Assembly (NCBI GenBank): GCA_001983555.1
Contig: LJHE01000060.1
Coordinates: 18,344 to 82,343, forward strand
Source: Candidatus Epulonipiscioides gigas
Lineage (GTDB): Bacteria; Bacillota; Clostridia; Lachnospirales; Cellulosilyticaceae
Length of the DNA: 64,000 nucleotides
Direction of reading: 5' to 3'
The notes under the pieces were generated by a model. That model had not been told where the DNA came from, did not search any database, and was given only the letters and a program-made list of their open reading frames with translations. Made by a program: the position numbers and the translations under genes. Numbering within the stretch: position 1 is the stretch's first letter; each line of letters begins with the position of its first letter. Shown piece after piece: positions 27,203 through 37,020 of this stretch.

Positions 27203-28186
27203 TTGAGCGAACTACTTTCACAAGAAGAAATTGATGCCTTATTTGAGGCATTAAACACTGGTGAATTAGACGTTGAAGTAATAAGTAAGGCAGACAAAGA
27301 ACGTGTTATAAAAGAATACAACTTTGCTCGCCCCACTAAATTTTCAAGAGAACATCTTAGAACACTTGAACTTATGGGTGAAAATTATGCAAGACTAATA
27401 AGTCAATATTTATCTGGTATGCTGCGGACACTTGTTCCAATTAAAGTCGTAAGTTCTGAGGCCATAACATTTTCAGATTTTACAAGTGCATTGTCAAATC
27501 CAATTGCTCTTGCAATAATAGACCCGCTCCCTTTAAAAAATAATATGCTTTTAGAACTATCCACAAATATTGCATTTGCTTTTCTTGAAAGATTATTAGG
27601 AGGCGAAGGAACGGCACTTGAGCATGTGAGGGAATTTACAACCATAGAGCTAGTTATCATAATTAGAATACTTGAAAATTTTATTGATTATCTTCGTGAA
27701 CCTTGGGAAAATATGATAGATTTAAAACCACGTATGTCCAGAGTGGAAACCAACTCACAAATTTTAAATATGATTGCCCCAACAGAAATGGTAGCTCTTA
27801 TAACTTTTAGTATACAGTTTGGTGCAGTAGATGGAATTATGAACTTATGCATTCCATACCTAACAGTTGAACCTATTATGGATAAACTTAATACATCATA
27901 TCAATTCCAAACTTCCGATGATAAAAAGACAGAGCGTGATACTAATATTGAGTACATGTTAAAACGTGCAAATATTCCAATGAAAGCAGTTGTGGGGCAA
28001 ACACGAATTACTGTAAGAGAGTTTTTAGAACTTCAAGTAAACGATGTTATACGACTTGATAAAACCATAGAATCTCTTATAGATGTATATGTAGGTAATG
28101 TAGTAAAATTTAAAGCGGTACCTGGTATATACAAAAATAAATCAGCAATACAAATTAAAGAAATACTAGAAAGGGAGGATGATTAA
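27203..28186 (+). CDS. fliM: Flagellar motor switch protein FliM
   Basis: 327 residues. N-terminal CheY-binding peptide LLSQEEIDALF, middle CheC-like domain (FARPTKFSREHLRTLELM, LERLLGGEG), C-terminal SpoA domain (VVGQTRITVREFLELQVNDVIRLD). TTG start with GGAGGTGG 6 bp before. Ends overlapping fliY by one base. Confidence 0.96.
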   Translation: MSELLSQEEIDALFEALNTGELDVEVISKADKERVIKEYNFARPTKFSREHLRTLELMGENYARLISQYLSGMLRTLVPIKVVSSEAITFSDFTSALSNPIALAIIDPLPLKNNMLLELSTNIAFAFLERLLGGEGTALEHVREFTTIELVIIIRILENFIDYLREPWENMIDLKPRMSRVETNSQILNMIAPTEMVALITFSIQFGAVDGIMNLCIPYLTVEPIMDKLNTSYQFQTSDDKKTERDTNIEYMLKRANIPMKAVVGQTRITVREFLELQVNDVIRLDKTIESLIDVYVGNVVKFKAVPGIYKNKSAIQIKEILEREDD

Positions 28187-29406
28187 TGGCTGACGGACTA
28201 CTTTCCCAAGAAGAAATTAATGCTTTGCTTGGGGGTGACGATAATGACAGCTCAAGTGAAATAGATGTAGGAGAAGAGCTGTTTGCAGGAATTGATCCAA
28301 TATCAGATACTACAGCTTACGATTCGTCGACAGCACTTACACCAAATGAAATAGATGCTCTAGGCGAAATTGGTAATATTAATATGGGCACTGCCGCAAC
28401 AACACTTTTTGCACTTCTAAACCACAAAGTTTTGATTACTACCCCAAGAGTAGAAATATTAACACCTCAAGAATTAATAGATTCTATTGGAGAAAATATT
28501 GTAACTGTTTCTGTTGATTATACCGTAGGACTAAGTGGTAGTAATTTACTAATGTTAAAAGAAGCAGACGTTAGAATTATAGCTGACCTTATGATGGGTG
28601 GAGCAGGAATAGATAATGGAGAACAATTAAATGAACTTCATTTAAGTGCAATCTCAGAAGCAATGAATCAAATGATAGGTTCATCTTCTACATCAATGTC
28701 ACAAATGTTTGAGAAAAAAATAGATATATCACCACCTCAAGCTGTTAAATTTGAATCTGCTAGAGAAAAAATTGATGCACTAATAGGAAACGAAAATGCA
28801 GTAGCTAAAGTATCATTTAAAATGCAAATTTTAGAAAGTATAATAGACAGTGAACTCATGCAGATTTTGCCTATAAGTTTCGCGAAAGAATTGGTGGATA
28901 ATTTAATGAATTCAATGAATAAACCTTCAACCCCTACACCTGCTCCTAGTAAAGCAGAACCACAAATGCAAGCTCAATCACAAATGCAAGCTCAATCACA
29001 AATGCAACCACAAATGCAACCACAAATGCAAGCTCAACCACAAATGCAAATGCAGCCACAATATACACCAGGAATGCCACAGAGCAATATTTATCAAGAT
29101 GTACAAGTTGGAATGCCACAATTCCAAAACTTTGCTCAACCACTGGCTATACCAGGTGCAGATAATATCGATATATTATTAGATGTTTCTCTTGAAGTAT
29201 CTGTAGAGCTTGGTCGTACCAAGAAAAAAATTAGAGAAATATTGGAATTTTCCGAAGGAAGTATCATAGAATTAGATAAATTGGTTGGTGAGCCAATTGA
29301 TATATTAGTAAATGGCAAATTTATTGCAAGTGGCGAAGTTGTTGTAATTGACGAGAATTTTGGAGTCAGAATAAAAAGTATAATTAGACCAGAAAATAGA
29401 ATATAA
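28186..29406 (+). CDS. fliY: Flagellar switch protein and CheY-P phosphatase FliY
   Basis: 406 residues: CheY-binding N-terminal peptide (LLSQEEINALLGG), CheC-like phosphatase domain with two sites (EIDALGEIGNINMGTAATT and LHLSAISEAMNQMIGSS), a Gln/Met/Pro-rich linker (about 245-300) built from MQAQSQ-type repeats, and a C-terminal FliN/SpoA domain (LDVSLEVSVELGRTKKKI). It both forms the C ring and removes CheY phosphate. Typical of Firmicutes in place of FliN. Confidence 0.95.
   Translation: MADGLLSQEEINALLGGDDNDSSSEIDVGEELFAGIDPISDTTAYDSSTALTPNEIDALGEIGNINMGTAATTLFALLNHKVLITTPRVEILTPQELIDSIGENIVTVSVDYTVGLSGSNLLMLKEADVRIIADLMMGGAGIDNGEQLNELHLSAISEAMNQMIGSSSTSMSQMFEKKIDISPPQAVKFESAREKIDALIGNENAVAKVSFKMQILESIIDSELMQILPISFAKELVDNLMNSMNKPSTPTPAPSKAEPQMQAQSQMQAQSQMQPQMQPQMQAQPQMQMQPQYTPGMPQSNIYQDVQVGMPQFQNFAQPLAIPGADNIDILLDVSLEVSVELGRTKKKIREILEFSEGSIIELDKLVGEPIDILVNGKFIASGEVVVIDENFGVRIKSIIRPENRI
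28966..29060 (+). repeat. Gln/Met codon repeats in the FliY linker
   Basis: Imperfect 12-15 bp units of CAAATGCAAGCTCAA / CAAATGCAACCA type encode a QMQAQS/QMQP linker between the two FliY domains. Confidence 0.8.
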
Positions 29407-29436
29407 ATAAATGAATAAAAAGGAGATTAGAAAATT

Positions 29437-29799
29437 ATGGCACAAAATATTTTAATAGTTGATGATGCAGCATTTATGAGGATGATGATTAAAGATATTG
29501 TAAGCAAAAATGGATATGATGTTGCTGGAGAAGCTGAAAATGGTCAAATAGCAGTAGCAAAATATAAAGAATTAAAGCCTGATTTGGTTCTAATGGATAT
29601 AACAATGCCAGAAATGGACGGAATTCAAGCAGTTAAAGCAATTAAAGCAGCAGATCCAGGTGCAAAAGTTATTATGTGTTCCGCAATGGGACAGCAAGCA
29701 ATGGTTATAGAAGCAATTCAAGCTGGAGCAAAAGACTTTATTGTCAAACCATTCCAAGCTGATAGAATTCTTGAAGCCATAAAAAAAGTTATAGGATAA
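29437..29799 (+). CDS. cheY: Chemotaxis response regulator CheY
   Basis: 120 residues, single receiver domain. Acidic pocket at residues 9-10 (VDDAAFM), phosphorylated Asp54 in VLMDITMPEMDG, Ser82 switch residue and Lys104 in FIVKPF. It binds FliM/FliY to alter rotation. AAGGAGA ribosome site. The last base overlaps the fliO start. Confidence 0.96.
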   Translation: MAQNILIVDDAAFMRMMIKDIVSKNGYDVAGEAENGQIAVAKYKELKPDLVLMDITMPEMDGIQAVKAIKAADPGAKVIMCSAMGQQAMVIEAIQAGAKDFIVKPFQADRILEAIKKVIG

Positions 29800-30116
29800 T
29801 GGTATATGCCGAAATTATTTTCTTACTAGTAAGTTTTATAATACTTCTAACAGTGGCGCTTTGCTTTGCAAAAAAAAAAGTGCCCCTTAGAAATAAAAAC
29901 ATGCAACTAATGGAAGTATTACCGCTTAATTTCAATCAATATATATATATAATAAAGGTAGGTACTGAATACCATTTATTTTGTGGTGGAAAAGCAGGTA
30001 TGACTTATGGAAGTAAGTTAGATAAAAACAGTCTTAGATTTGACGAAAATGTATCATTTAATAAATTTCTTGACAAATGGCAAAAGGAGTGTAAAAAAGA
30101 TGAGCAAATGGAATAA
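29799..30116 (+). CDS. fliO: Flagellar export protein FliO
   Basis: 105 residues: one N-terminal transmembrane segment followed by a short cytoplasmic domain with NMQLMEVLPLNFNQYIYIIKVGTEYHLFCGG, typical of FliO/FliZ. It helps assemble the FliP ring. Sits directly between cheY and fliP, which it overlaps. Confidence 0.85.
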   Translation: MVYAEIIFLLVSFIILLTVALCFAKKKVPLRNKNMQLMEVLPLNFNQYIYIIKVGTEYHLFCGGKAGMTYGSKLDKNSLRFDENVSFNKFLDKWQKECKKDEQME

Positions 30117-30840
30117 GATAAGTAAAATAATATTATTTTTATGCTTCTTGCTTTTGCCAGTTATGGTGTTTCCACTAGATGCAATAACGCAATCTCAAGA
30201 GTTTGGGACAAGTTTACAATTGGTATTTTTTATAACATTACTTGGACTTATTCCTACTCTTTTGCTTGTAAGCACATCCTTTACTAGAATAATTATTACA
30301 TTATATTTTTTAAAAACAGCTATGGGTACTCAGCAAATGCCTCCAAATCAAGTTGTAATAGGTCTTGCTCTTTTTCTAACTTTTTTTGTTATGAGTCCTG
30401 TTGTAACACAAATAAACGATGATGCAATTATACCATATACTGAGGGTCAAATAACTCAAATGGAGTTTTTAGAAAGAGCAACAACACCTATAAAAGAATT
30501 TATGGTAATACAAACAAGAGATGAGGATATAAAATTATTTATGGATTTGTCTAACCGTCCACTAATAGTTGATGAAACAGATATTTTGTCTCAATTACCT
30601 TATTATGTAGTAGTACCTGCTTTTATTATAAGTGAATTACGGGCAGGTTTTATAATAGGTTTTTTGTTATATTTGCCTTTTATTGTAATAGATATGGTCG
30701 TTGCTTCGGTACTTATGGCAATGGGTATGATGATGTTACCACCTGCTATGATTTCGTTACCGTTTAAAATATTGTTGTTTGTAGTAGTTGATGGATGGCA
30801 TCTAATAATAGGAGAATTAGTGAAAACGTTTAATCCATAA
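30100..30840 (+). CDS. fliP: Flagellar type III export gate protein FliP
   Basis: 246 residues from the ATG at 30100, preceded by AAAGGAGTG; the frame from 30040 runs back inside fliO and is not the start. Hydrophobic leader, family block FFITLLGLIPTLLLVSTSFTRIIITLYFLKTAMGTQQMPPNQV in parts, and C-terminal SVLMAMGMMMLPPAMISLPFK. Core of the export gate with FliQ and FliR. Confidence 0.95.
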   Translation: MSKWNKISKIILFLCFLLLPVMVFPLDAITQSQEFGTSLQLVFFITLLGLIPTLLLVSTSFTRIIITLYFLKTAMGTQQMPPNQVVIGLALFLTFFVMSPVVTQINDDAIIPYTEGQITQMEFLERATTPIKEFMVIQTRDEDIKLFMDLSNRPLIVDETDILSQLPYYVVVPAFIISELRAGFIIGFLLYLPFIVIDMVVASVLMAMGMMMLPPAMISLPFKILLFVVVDGWHLIIGELVKTFNP

Positions 30841-30864
30841 TCTGATTGGTAGAAAGGAGCAAGT

Positions 30865-31137
30865 ATGGAAGGGCAGATAATAGACGTCATGCGAGAAACA
30901 ATCATGCTTCTAATACAAGTGGCAGCACCTATATTATTAGTTGCCCTAAGTGTTGGTTTAGTCGTAAGTATATTTCAAACTGTAACTTCAATTCAAGAGC
31001 AGACTCTTGCTTTTATACCCAAAATATTAGCCGTATTTTCTGCGATAGTTTTGTTTGGTCCATGGATGCTCAGTATGCTTACACAATTTATTACAAATGT
31101 TATTTCAAAATTTTCTGATTTTATTATATATGGGTAG
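30865..31137 (+). CDS. fliQ: Flagellar export gate protein FliQ
   Basis: 90 residues, two transmembrane segments, signature PILLVALSVGLVVSIFQT followed by TSIQEQTLAFIPKI. AAAGGAG ribosome site. Six bases before fliR. Confidence 0.95.
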   Translation: MEGQIIDVMRETIMLLIQVAAPILLVALSVGLVVSIFQTVTSIQEQTLAFIPKILAVFSAIVLFGPWMLSMLTQFITNVISKFSDFIIYG

Positions 31138-31143
31138 TGCAAT

Positions 31144-31932
31144 ATGGAAAGTATATTAGATTTATATATGTATACCGATATTTGGCTTTTAGTATTTGTA
31201 AGAATTGTAGCAGTGATATCTGTAATGCCTGTTATATTAGAAACTAAAATGCCTGCAACTGTTGTAGCAATATTAAGTATTGTTTTAACAATGATAGTAT
31301 TTTTTACAATACCTCAAGGTACACTTGCTTACACAGAAAGTTTTTTAGGATATGGTATTTTAATTATAAGAGAAATATTAGTTGGACTTGTATTAGGGTT
31401 TGGAATACTAATATTTTTCCAAGTATTAAACTTTACGGGGCAACTATGGTCAAACCAAGGTGGACTTTCTATGAGTCAATTTTTCGATGCTACTATTGGG
31501 GCTCAAATTCCAGTTTTAGGTAGATTTTTAACTCTAGGTTTTTCAACACTCTTTATAGTCTCGGGAGGATATCATTATTTTATAAGTGCTCTTGTTAAAA
31601 CATTTGAATATATTCCAGTAGGAGCTGCAATCTTTAATCCTTCTATAAGCATAACTATATTAGATGCTGTAGCAATATTTTTTGAGCTTGGTTTTAGACT
31701 TGCAACACCAATTCTAGGAGTTATTTTGTTAATCGATGTTGGACTTGGTATATTAGCTCGTACAGTGCCACAAATGAATATGTTTGTAATAGGTCTTCCG
31801 CTTAAATCATTAATCCTAATTACACTTTTAATTGTTATAATTAATTATTTACCTGAATATTCAAATATTATAATCAATTATATGAAAAACACGTATTTTG
31901 AGCTACTAGAGGGGTTGAATAATGGAATATAA
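31144..31932 (+). CDS. fliR: Flagellar export gate protein FliR
   Basis: 262 residues, about six transmembrane segments; family motifs VRIVAVISVMPV, REILVGLVLGFGILIFFQ and PQMNMFVIGLPLKSLI. It closes the FliP-FliQ-FliR gate. Overlaps flhB by 11 bp, so the two are translationally coupled. Confidence 0.95.
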   Translation: MESILDLYMYTDIWLLVFVRIVAVISVMPVILETKMPATVVAILSIVLTMIVFFTIPQGTLAYTESFLGYGILIIREILVGLVLGFGILIFFQVLNFTGQLWSNQGGLSMSQFFDATIGAQIPVLGRFLTLGFSTLFIVSGGYHYFISALVKTFEYIPVGAAIFNPSISITILDAVAIFFELGFRLATPILGVILLIDVGLGILARTVPQMNMFVIGLPLKSLILITLLIVIINYLPEYSNIIINYMKNTYFELLEGLNNGI

Positions 31933-33016
31933 TTTACAGTTTTTCGGTAAGGCAGAACAAGAAGGCAGAACAGAAGATGCAACAAGCAAAAAACGTAGTG
32001 ATGTAAGAAAAAAAGGGCAAGTTGCAAAAAGTACGGAAGTTAATACTGCACTTATTTTGCTTGCTTTTTTTGTAGTCATGCATTTATTAGGTTCAAATTA
32101 TTTAAGCCTCACTGCCAAAGTATTCCATGACGTTGCTCAACAAATGCAACCTACTGTTAAAAATTTTGAGCTGGCATATTTTTTGAACATAATTCGCCAA
32201 TCTTTACTGGACATAATTATAATTAATGGTATACTATTTATTGTACTATTTATTGTAGCATTTATGGCAAGCTATGTACAAGTAGGGTTTCAAGTCACTT
32301 GGGAGCCTTTAAAACCTAAATTTAATAAGTTTAATCCTGTTAATGGATTAAAAAAATTATTTGGATTAAAGGACTCTTTGGTAGATCTTTTAAAAAATCT
32401 TTTTAAGTTAATTATTTTAGGTTCCGTGTTTTATAATACAATAATAGCAGAAATTCCATTATTTTTAACTTTTTATGATTTAACTATTGATAATATTGCC
32501 ATTTATATTGTTGATATTATAAGACGTGCAGGGACTAACGTTGGGTTATCTTTTTTGGCATTAGCATTTGCTGATTATAAATGGCAGCAATATAAATTTG
32601 AAGATAGTATTAAAATGACAAAACACGATGTAAAAGAAGAATTTAAACAATCAGAAGGAGACCCTCAAGTCAAAAACAAGATAAAACAAAAAATGCGAGA
32701 AATGTCTGTAGCTCGTATGATGAAAGCAGTACCAGAAGCAGACGTTATAATAACAAATCCGACTCATTTTGCAGTTGCAATTTATTATGACCGTGTAAAC
32801 GGAGTAGCACCTGTTGTAGTTGCAAAAGGGACAGACAATATGGCAAAAAAAATAAAAGAAGTGGCAAGTGAAGCGGGTGTTAAAATAGTAGAAAATAAGC
32901 CCTTGGCACGAGTTCTTTATTATACAGTAGATATAGGCAATGCTATCCCACAAGAGCTATATGAAGCAGTAGCTGAGGTTTTGGCATTTGTATACCAATT
33001 AGAAAATAGAGCTTAG
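31922..33016 (+). CDS. flhB: Flagellar export switch protein FlhB
   Basis: 364 residues: N-terminal RTEDATSKKRSDVRKKGQVAKS, four transmembrane segments, and the cytoplasmic autocleavage motif NPTH (279-282) in ITNPTHFAVAIYYD. It changes export substrate class when hook length is reached. Full length for the family. Confidence 0.97.
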   Translation: MEYNLQFFGKAEQEGRTEDATSKKRSDVRKKGQVAKSTEVNTALILLAFFVVMHLLGSNYLSLTAKVFHDVAQQMQPTVKNFELAYFLNIIRQSLLDIIIINGILFIVLFIVAFMASYVQVGFQVTWEPLKPKFNKFNPVNGLKKLFGLKDSLVDLLKNLFKLIILGSVFYNTIIAEIPLFLTFYDLTIDNIAIYIVDIIRRAGTNVGLSFLALAFADYKWQQYKFEDSIKMTKHDVKEEFKQSEGDPQVKNKIKQKMREMSVARMMKAVPEADVIITNPTHFAVAIYYDRVNGVAPVVVAKGTDNMAKKIKEVASEAGVKIVENKPLARVLYYTVDIGNAIPQELYEAVAEVLAFVYQLENRA

Positions 33017-33025
33017 GAGGTAAAC

Positions 33026-35056
33026 ATGAAAGCAGGAGATGCAATTTTAGGAGTATTTGTCCTATTAATATTAGCACTTATATTAATACCATTGCCAGAA
33101 CAAATGTTGAGTTTGCTCTTAATAATAAATATTTCAATAGCAGCAATGATTTTGCTAAGTGCCTTGTTTTCAAAAGAATCTCTCGACTTATCATTATTTC
33201 CCACCATGTTACTTGTAACAACAATATTTAGACTAGGACTTAATATTGCATCTACAAGACTTATACTTACAGAAGCTTATGCAGGTCCAGTAATAGAAGC
33301 TTTTGGTGTATATGTTTCAGATGGTAATTTGGTAATTGGGGTTATCATATTCATAATAATTTCCATAGTAAACTTTATGGTTATTACAAAAGGTTCTGGG
33401 CGTGTTGCAGAAGTTGCAGCAAGGTTTACATTAGATGCAATGCCAGGTAAACAAATGGCAATAGATGCAGACCTAAACTCAGGCTATATAGATGAGAATA
33501 TGGCAAAATTAAGACGAAAAAAAATTCAAGATGAAGCTAGTTTTTATGGAGCTATGGACGGAGCATCAAAATTTGTACAAAACGACGCAATGGCTGGTAT
33601 TATGATTTCATTTATAAATATACTTGCAGGAATTATAATAGGTATTATATACTTGGATATGGAGATTATGGAGGCACTTAATACATATACCATCCTAACA
33701 ATTGGAGATGGTTTAGTAAGTGCTATACCCGCGCTTTTCATTTCAACAGCAACTGGTCTTTTGGTTACAAAAACAGAGCAAGAAAATGGAGTCAGTTCAG
33801 CAATCCTTGGCCAGTTTGCATATTCCCCTCTTGTATTATATCTTGCAGCATTTGCAATCATTGCTTTAGGTCTATCAACACCAATTGGACCTATGTTTAC
33901 AGTTCCTATTGGAGTACTGTGGATAATATTAGGTAGACGTCTTAATAGATTGCAGCAAGTTAAAGAAGTGGAAAAAGAAATTGAGCAAGAAGATATTGAA
34001 GCATCAGAAATTAGAAAACCTGAAAATGTATTGGGACTTCTGCAAGTTGACCCAATTGAACTTGAATTTGGATATGGAATTATTCCTCTTGCAGATACCT
34101 CACAAGGAGGAGATTTGCTTGATAGGGTTATAATGATTAGAAGACAAATTGCACTTGAACTTGGCACTGTAGTACCAATTATACGTATAAAGGATAATAT
34201 TCAACTTCCTCCAAACGTATATAGCATAAAAATTAAAGGTATAGAAATTGCAAGAAGTGAGATAATGTTTGACCATTATATGGCAATGGACCCTGGCTAT
34301 GTAGAAGAAGAAATAGAAGGTATTAAAACAATCGAACCGGCATTTGGGTTACCAGCATTATGGATAAATGAAGCTCAACGAGAAAAAGCTGAGATAAGAG
34401 GATACACCGTTGTTGATGGTCCATCTATAATTGCAACACATTTAACAGAAGTAATTAGAGCAAATATTGCTGATCTTCTTTCTAGACAAGATACTAAATC
34501 ATTACTTGACAATATAAAAGACCAACATGAAGCACTTTTAACGGATTTAACACCAAAATTACTCTCACTTGGAGATATACAAAAAGTTTTATCAAATTTA
34601 CTAAGAGAAAGTGTATCCATTAGAGATTTACCAACAATTTGTGAAATTCTTGCAGATTATGCAAGCTCTATAAGAGATACAGATGTACTCACAGAATATG
34701 TACGACAAGGTCTAGCAAGGGCGATTTCTAAAAAAGTATTTATAGGAAAAACTAATCAGGTAATTACATTAGATCCTGCTATAGAACAGTTGATTATGGG
34801 AGCGGTTCAACACACTGAGCAAGGTTCATATGTAGCTCTTGACCCAGGTGTATTACAAAAAATTATATCTAACCTAAAAAAAGAAGTTGATAAATTAACA
34901 TCAATAGGACTTATGCCTATTATTTTAACATCTCCTATTGTTAGGATATATTTTAAACAGTTAACTAATCAATACATCCCTGATTTAATAGTAATTTCTT
35001 ATAATGAAATTGCATCAAATGTTGAAATTCAATCTATAGGAATGGTGAGCGCTTAA
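33026..35056 (+). CDS. flhA: Flagellar export gate protein FlhA
   Basis: 676 residues: about eight N-terminal transmembrane segments with the FHIPEP signature region (RFTLDAMPGKQMAIDADLNSG) and a large cytoplasmic chaperone-docking domain from about residue 325. TAGGAGGT ribosome site. Last base shared with flhF. Confidence 0.97.
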   Translation: MKAGDAILGVFVLLILALILIPLPEQMLSLLLIINISIAAMILLSALFSKESLDLSLFPTMLLVTTIFRLGLNIASTRLILTEAYAGPVIEAFGVYVSDGNLVIGVIIFIIISIVNFMVITKGSGRVAEVAARFTLDAMPGKQMAIDADLNSGYIDENMAKLRRKKIQDEASFYGAMDGASKFVQNDAMAGIMISFINILAGIIIGIIYLDMEIMEALNTYTILTIGDGLVSAIPALFISTATGLLVTKTEQENGVSSAILGQFAYSPLVLYLAAFAIIALGLSTPIGPMFTVPIGVLWIILGRRLNRLQQVKEVEKEIEQEDIEASEIRKPENVLGLLQVDPIELEFGYGIIPLADTSQGGDLLDRVIMIRRQIALELGTVVPIIRIKDNIQLPPNVYSIKIKGIEIARSEIMFDHYMAMDPGYVEEEIEGIKTIEPAFGLPALWINEAQREKAEIRGYTVVDGPSIIATHLTEVIRANIADLLSRQDTKSLLDNIKDQHEALLTDLTPKLLSLGDIQKVLSNLLRESVSIRDLPTICEILADYASSIRDTDVLTEYVRQGLARAISKKVFIGKTNQVITLDPAIEQLIMGAVQHTEQGSYVALDPGVLQKIISNLKKEVDKLTSIGLMPIILTSPIVRIYFKQLTNQYIPDLIVISYNEIASNVEIQSIGMVSA

Positions 35057-36159
35057 TGAGAATTTTAAAAATTACAGGTAAAGACGAACAAACTATTAAA
35101 GATGAAATAGCTAAAGAATATGGAAATACTGCAATTATTGTAAATAGTGCTGAAGAAAAAAAATATGGATTATTTGGAATGTTTCAAAAAGGCAGTTGGA
35201 GTATTACAATTGCCTTAGACGACAATCCTATTTTGACTGATATCTCAAAGACTGAATTTAAAGCACCCACATTATCAGAAGAAAATGTTGGTGCAGATTT
35301 TATAAAAAAATTATCTGACACACTTTCAGAGACTAAAAATAAAACAGATTTAGTACAACTGACTCTCCCTCCCCGAGATTCAAAAGAAAAAAATTCAAAT
35401 CTCTTCTATGATACGTTAAAACCCGCATTGTTAGAAGAAGGAATTGAAGAAGCTATAATTGATGATATTTTAAGTCAAGTAAAAGAAAATAGCATTGAGA
35501 GCGTAAGTCGAGTATTATATGAAACTCTTAACCGACTTATGCCAAAATTTAATTATAATCTTCCAAAAGTTAACTTTTTTGTAGGCTCAACAGGAGTAGG
35601 AAAAACTACAACAATAGCAAAGCTAACAGCAATAAAAGTTTTAGAAGAAAATAAGAAAGTTGTTTTACTAACGGCCGATACTTATCGAATTGCTGCAGTT
35701 GCTCAACTTAAAACATATGCTGAAATATTAGGTGTAGAAATAGAAACAATATTTGAACCGTCTGATATACCAAAATATTTACAAAAATGGAAAGATGCTG
35801 ACTATATCTTTATTGACACAGCCGGTCGTTCTCATAAAGATCTTACACAATTGGAAGAATTAAAAGAACTATTAGCAACTGTTCAAGACAAACAAGTATT
35901 TCTGGTATTGAATATGAATACCCAATACAAAGACATACAAAGTATTATCCCAATTTATCAAAATTTGGTTGATAAATTTGCTGTTATTATTACCAAATTA
36001 GATGAAACAGATGGTATGGGTAATTTAATCAATATTGCTTCATATACCAAAACAGAAATAGCTTATATTACAACAGGACAAAATGTTCCAGAAGATATTG
36101 AAAAATTTGAAACTCTAAAATACGTCAGATTATTATTAGGGAGAGTAAAATATGAGTGA
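35056..36159 (+). CDS. flhF: SRP-type GTPase FlhF
   Basis: 367 residues: variable basic N-domain, then the SRP GTPase with FVGSTGVGKTTTIAKL (G1), TADTYRIAAVAQL, FIDTAGRS (G3) and ITKLDETDGMG (G4/G5). It sets flagellar position or number with FlhG. One-base overlap with flhA, 8-base overlap with flhG. Confidence 0.96.
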   Translation: MRILKITGKDEQTIKDEIAKEYGNTAIIVNSAEEKKYGLFGMFQKGSWSITIALDDNPILTDISKTEFKAPTLSEENVGADFIKKLSDTLSETKNKTDLVQLTLPPRDSKEKNSNLFYDTLKPALLEEGIEEAIIDDILSQVKENSIESVSRVLYETLNRLMPKFNYNLPKVNFFVGSTGVGKTTTIAKLTAIKVLEENKKVVLLTADTYRIAAVAQLKTYAEILGVEIETIFEPSDIPKYLQKWKDADYIFIDTAGRSHKDLTQLEELKELLATVQDKQVFLVLNMNTQYKDIQSIIPIYQNLVDKFAVIITKLDETDGMGNLINIASYTKTEIAYITTGQNVPEDIEKFETLKYVRLLLGRVKYE

Positions 36160-37018
36160 TCAAGCGAGTTCTTTAAGAGATAAAGTAAATAATAAATCTC
36201 CAAATAGTACTAATCTTAAAATATTTACTGTTACTAGTGGAAAGGGCGGTGTTGGCAAAAGTAATTTTACTGCAAATATTGCATTAGCTTTCAAGGAGCT
36301 TGGAAAACGAGTACTTATATTAGATGCAGACTTTGGATTATCAAACATTGACTTAATCCTAGGTGTTAGACCAAGATATAATTTAGCTCATTTACTAGCA
36401 GGTCATTTAAGTTTACCAGAAGTAATTACTACCACCCACTATGGAATATCCTTTATATCAGGTGGCAATGGTGTAAAAGAAATGTTATATTTAGATAAGT
36501 TTCAAATAGAAAAAGTAGCTCTAGAACTTGGTTCTGTCGCAGATATTGCAGATATAGTTCTAATTGATACTGGAGCAGGAATTAATGATATAGTAATTAA
36601 ATTTTGTGAAATGGCTGATGAAGTATGCCTGATTGTAACACCTGACCCTTCATCTATAACAGATGCATATGCTTTATTAAAAACATTTACAAAAGATTTT
36701 TTTGTTGAAGCAAAATATAATGTTATTTTAAATGGAGTTGATTCTGCTAACGAAGGAATAGCTGTATTCAAAAAAATAGAGACTGTATCAAAATCTTTTT
36801 TAAATGTAAATTTAGATTTTAAGGGCTGTATCCCTTATGACACAAACCTTGTTAAGGCTGTACGAAAAAGTCAACCTATATATTATATAAATAGAAATTC
36901 TCTATCTAGCATAGCATATAATAATATAGCTAAAAATTTATTACAATTTCAAACATTTCAAGCTATAGATAAAGAGCCTCTTGTTAATAAATTAAGACGA
37001 ATATTAACTAGAAGGTGA
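36152..37018 (+). CDS. flhG: MinD-like ATPase FlhG (YlxH)
   Basis: 288 residues. Deviant Walker A SGKGGVGKSNFTANIA, Walker B LILDADFGLSNIDLILG, and the basic N-terminal DQASSLRDKVN segment that stimulates FlhF GTPase in Bacillus. Regulates flagellar number and distribution. In other Firmicutes cheB follows directly; here only a decayed remnant does. Confidence 0.95.
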   Translation: MSDQASSLRDKVNNKSPNSTNLKIFTVTSGKGGVGKSNFTANIALAFKELGKRVLILDADFGLSNIDLILGVRPRYNLAHLLAGHLSLPEVITTTHYGISFISGGNGVKEMLYLDKFQIEKVALELGSVADIADIVLIDTGAGINDIVIKFCEMADEVCLIVTPDPSSITDAYALLKTFTKDFFVEAKYNVILNGVDSANEGIAVFKKIETVSKSFLNVNLDFKGCIPYDTNLVKAVRKSQPIYYINRNSLSSIAYNNIAKNLLQFQTFQAIDKEPLVNKLRRILTRR

Positions 37019-37020
37019 GC

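Noticed and set aside
30846..31118. Plus-strand 90-residue ORF overlapping fliQ
   Set aside because: Out-of-frame shadow of fliQ, rich in Cys/Asn/Ser/Tyr, with no family resemblance.
33544..34167. 207-residue minus-strand ORF inside flhA
   Set aside because: Antisense to a conserved FlhA region; Ser/Ile-rich shadow frame with no motif.
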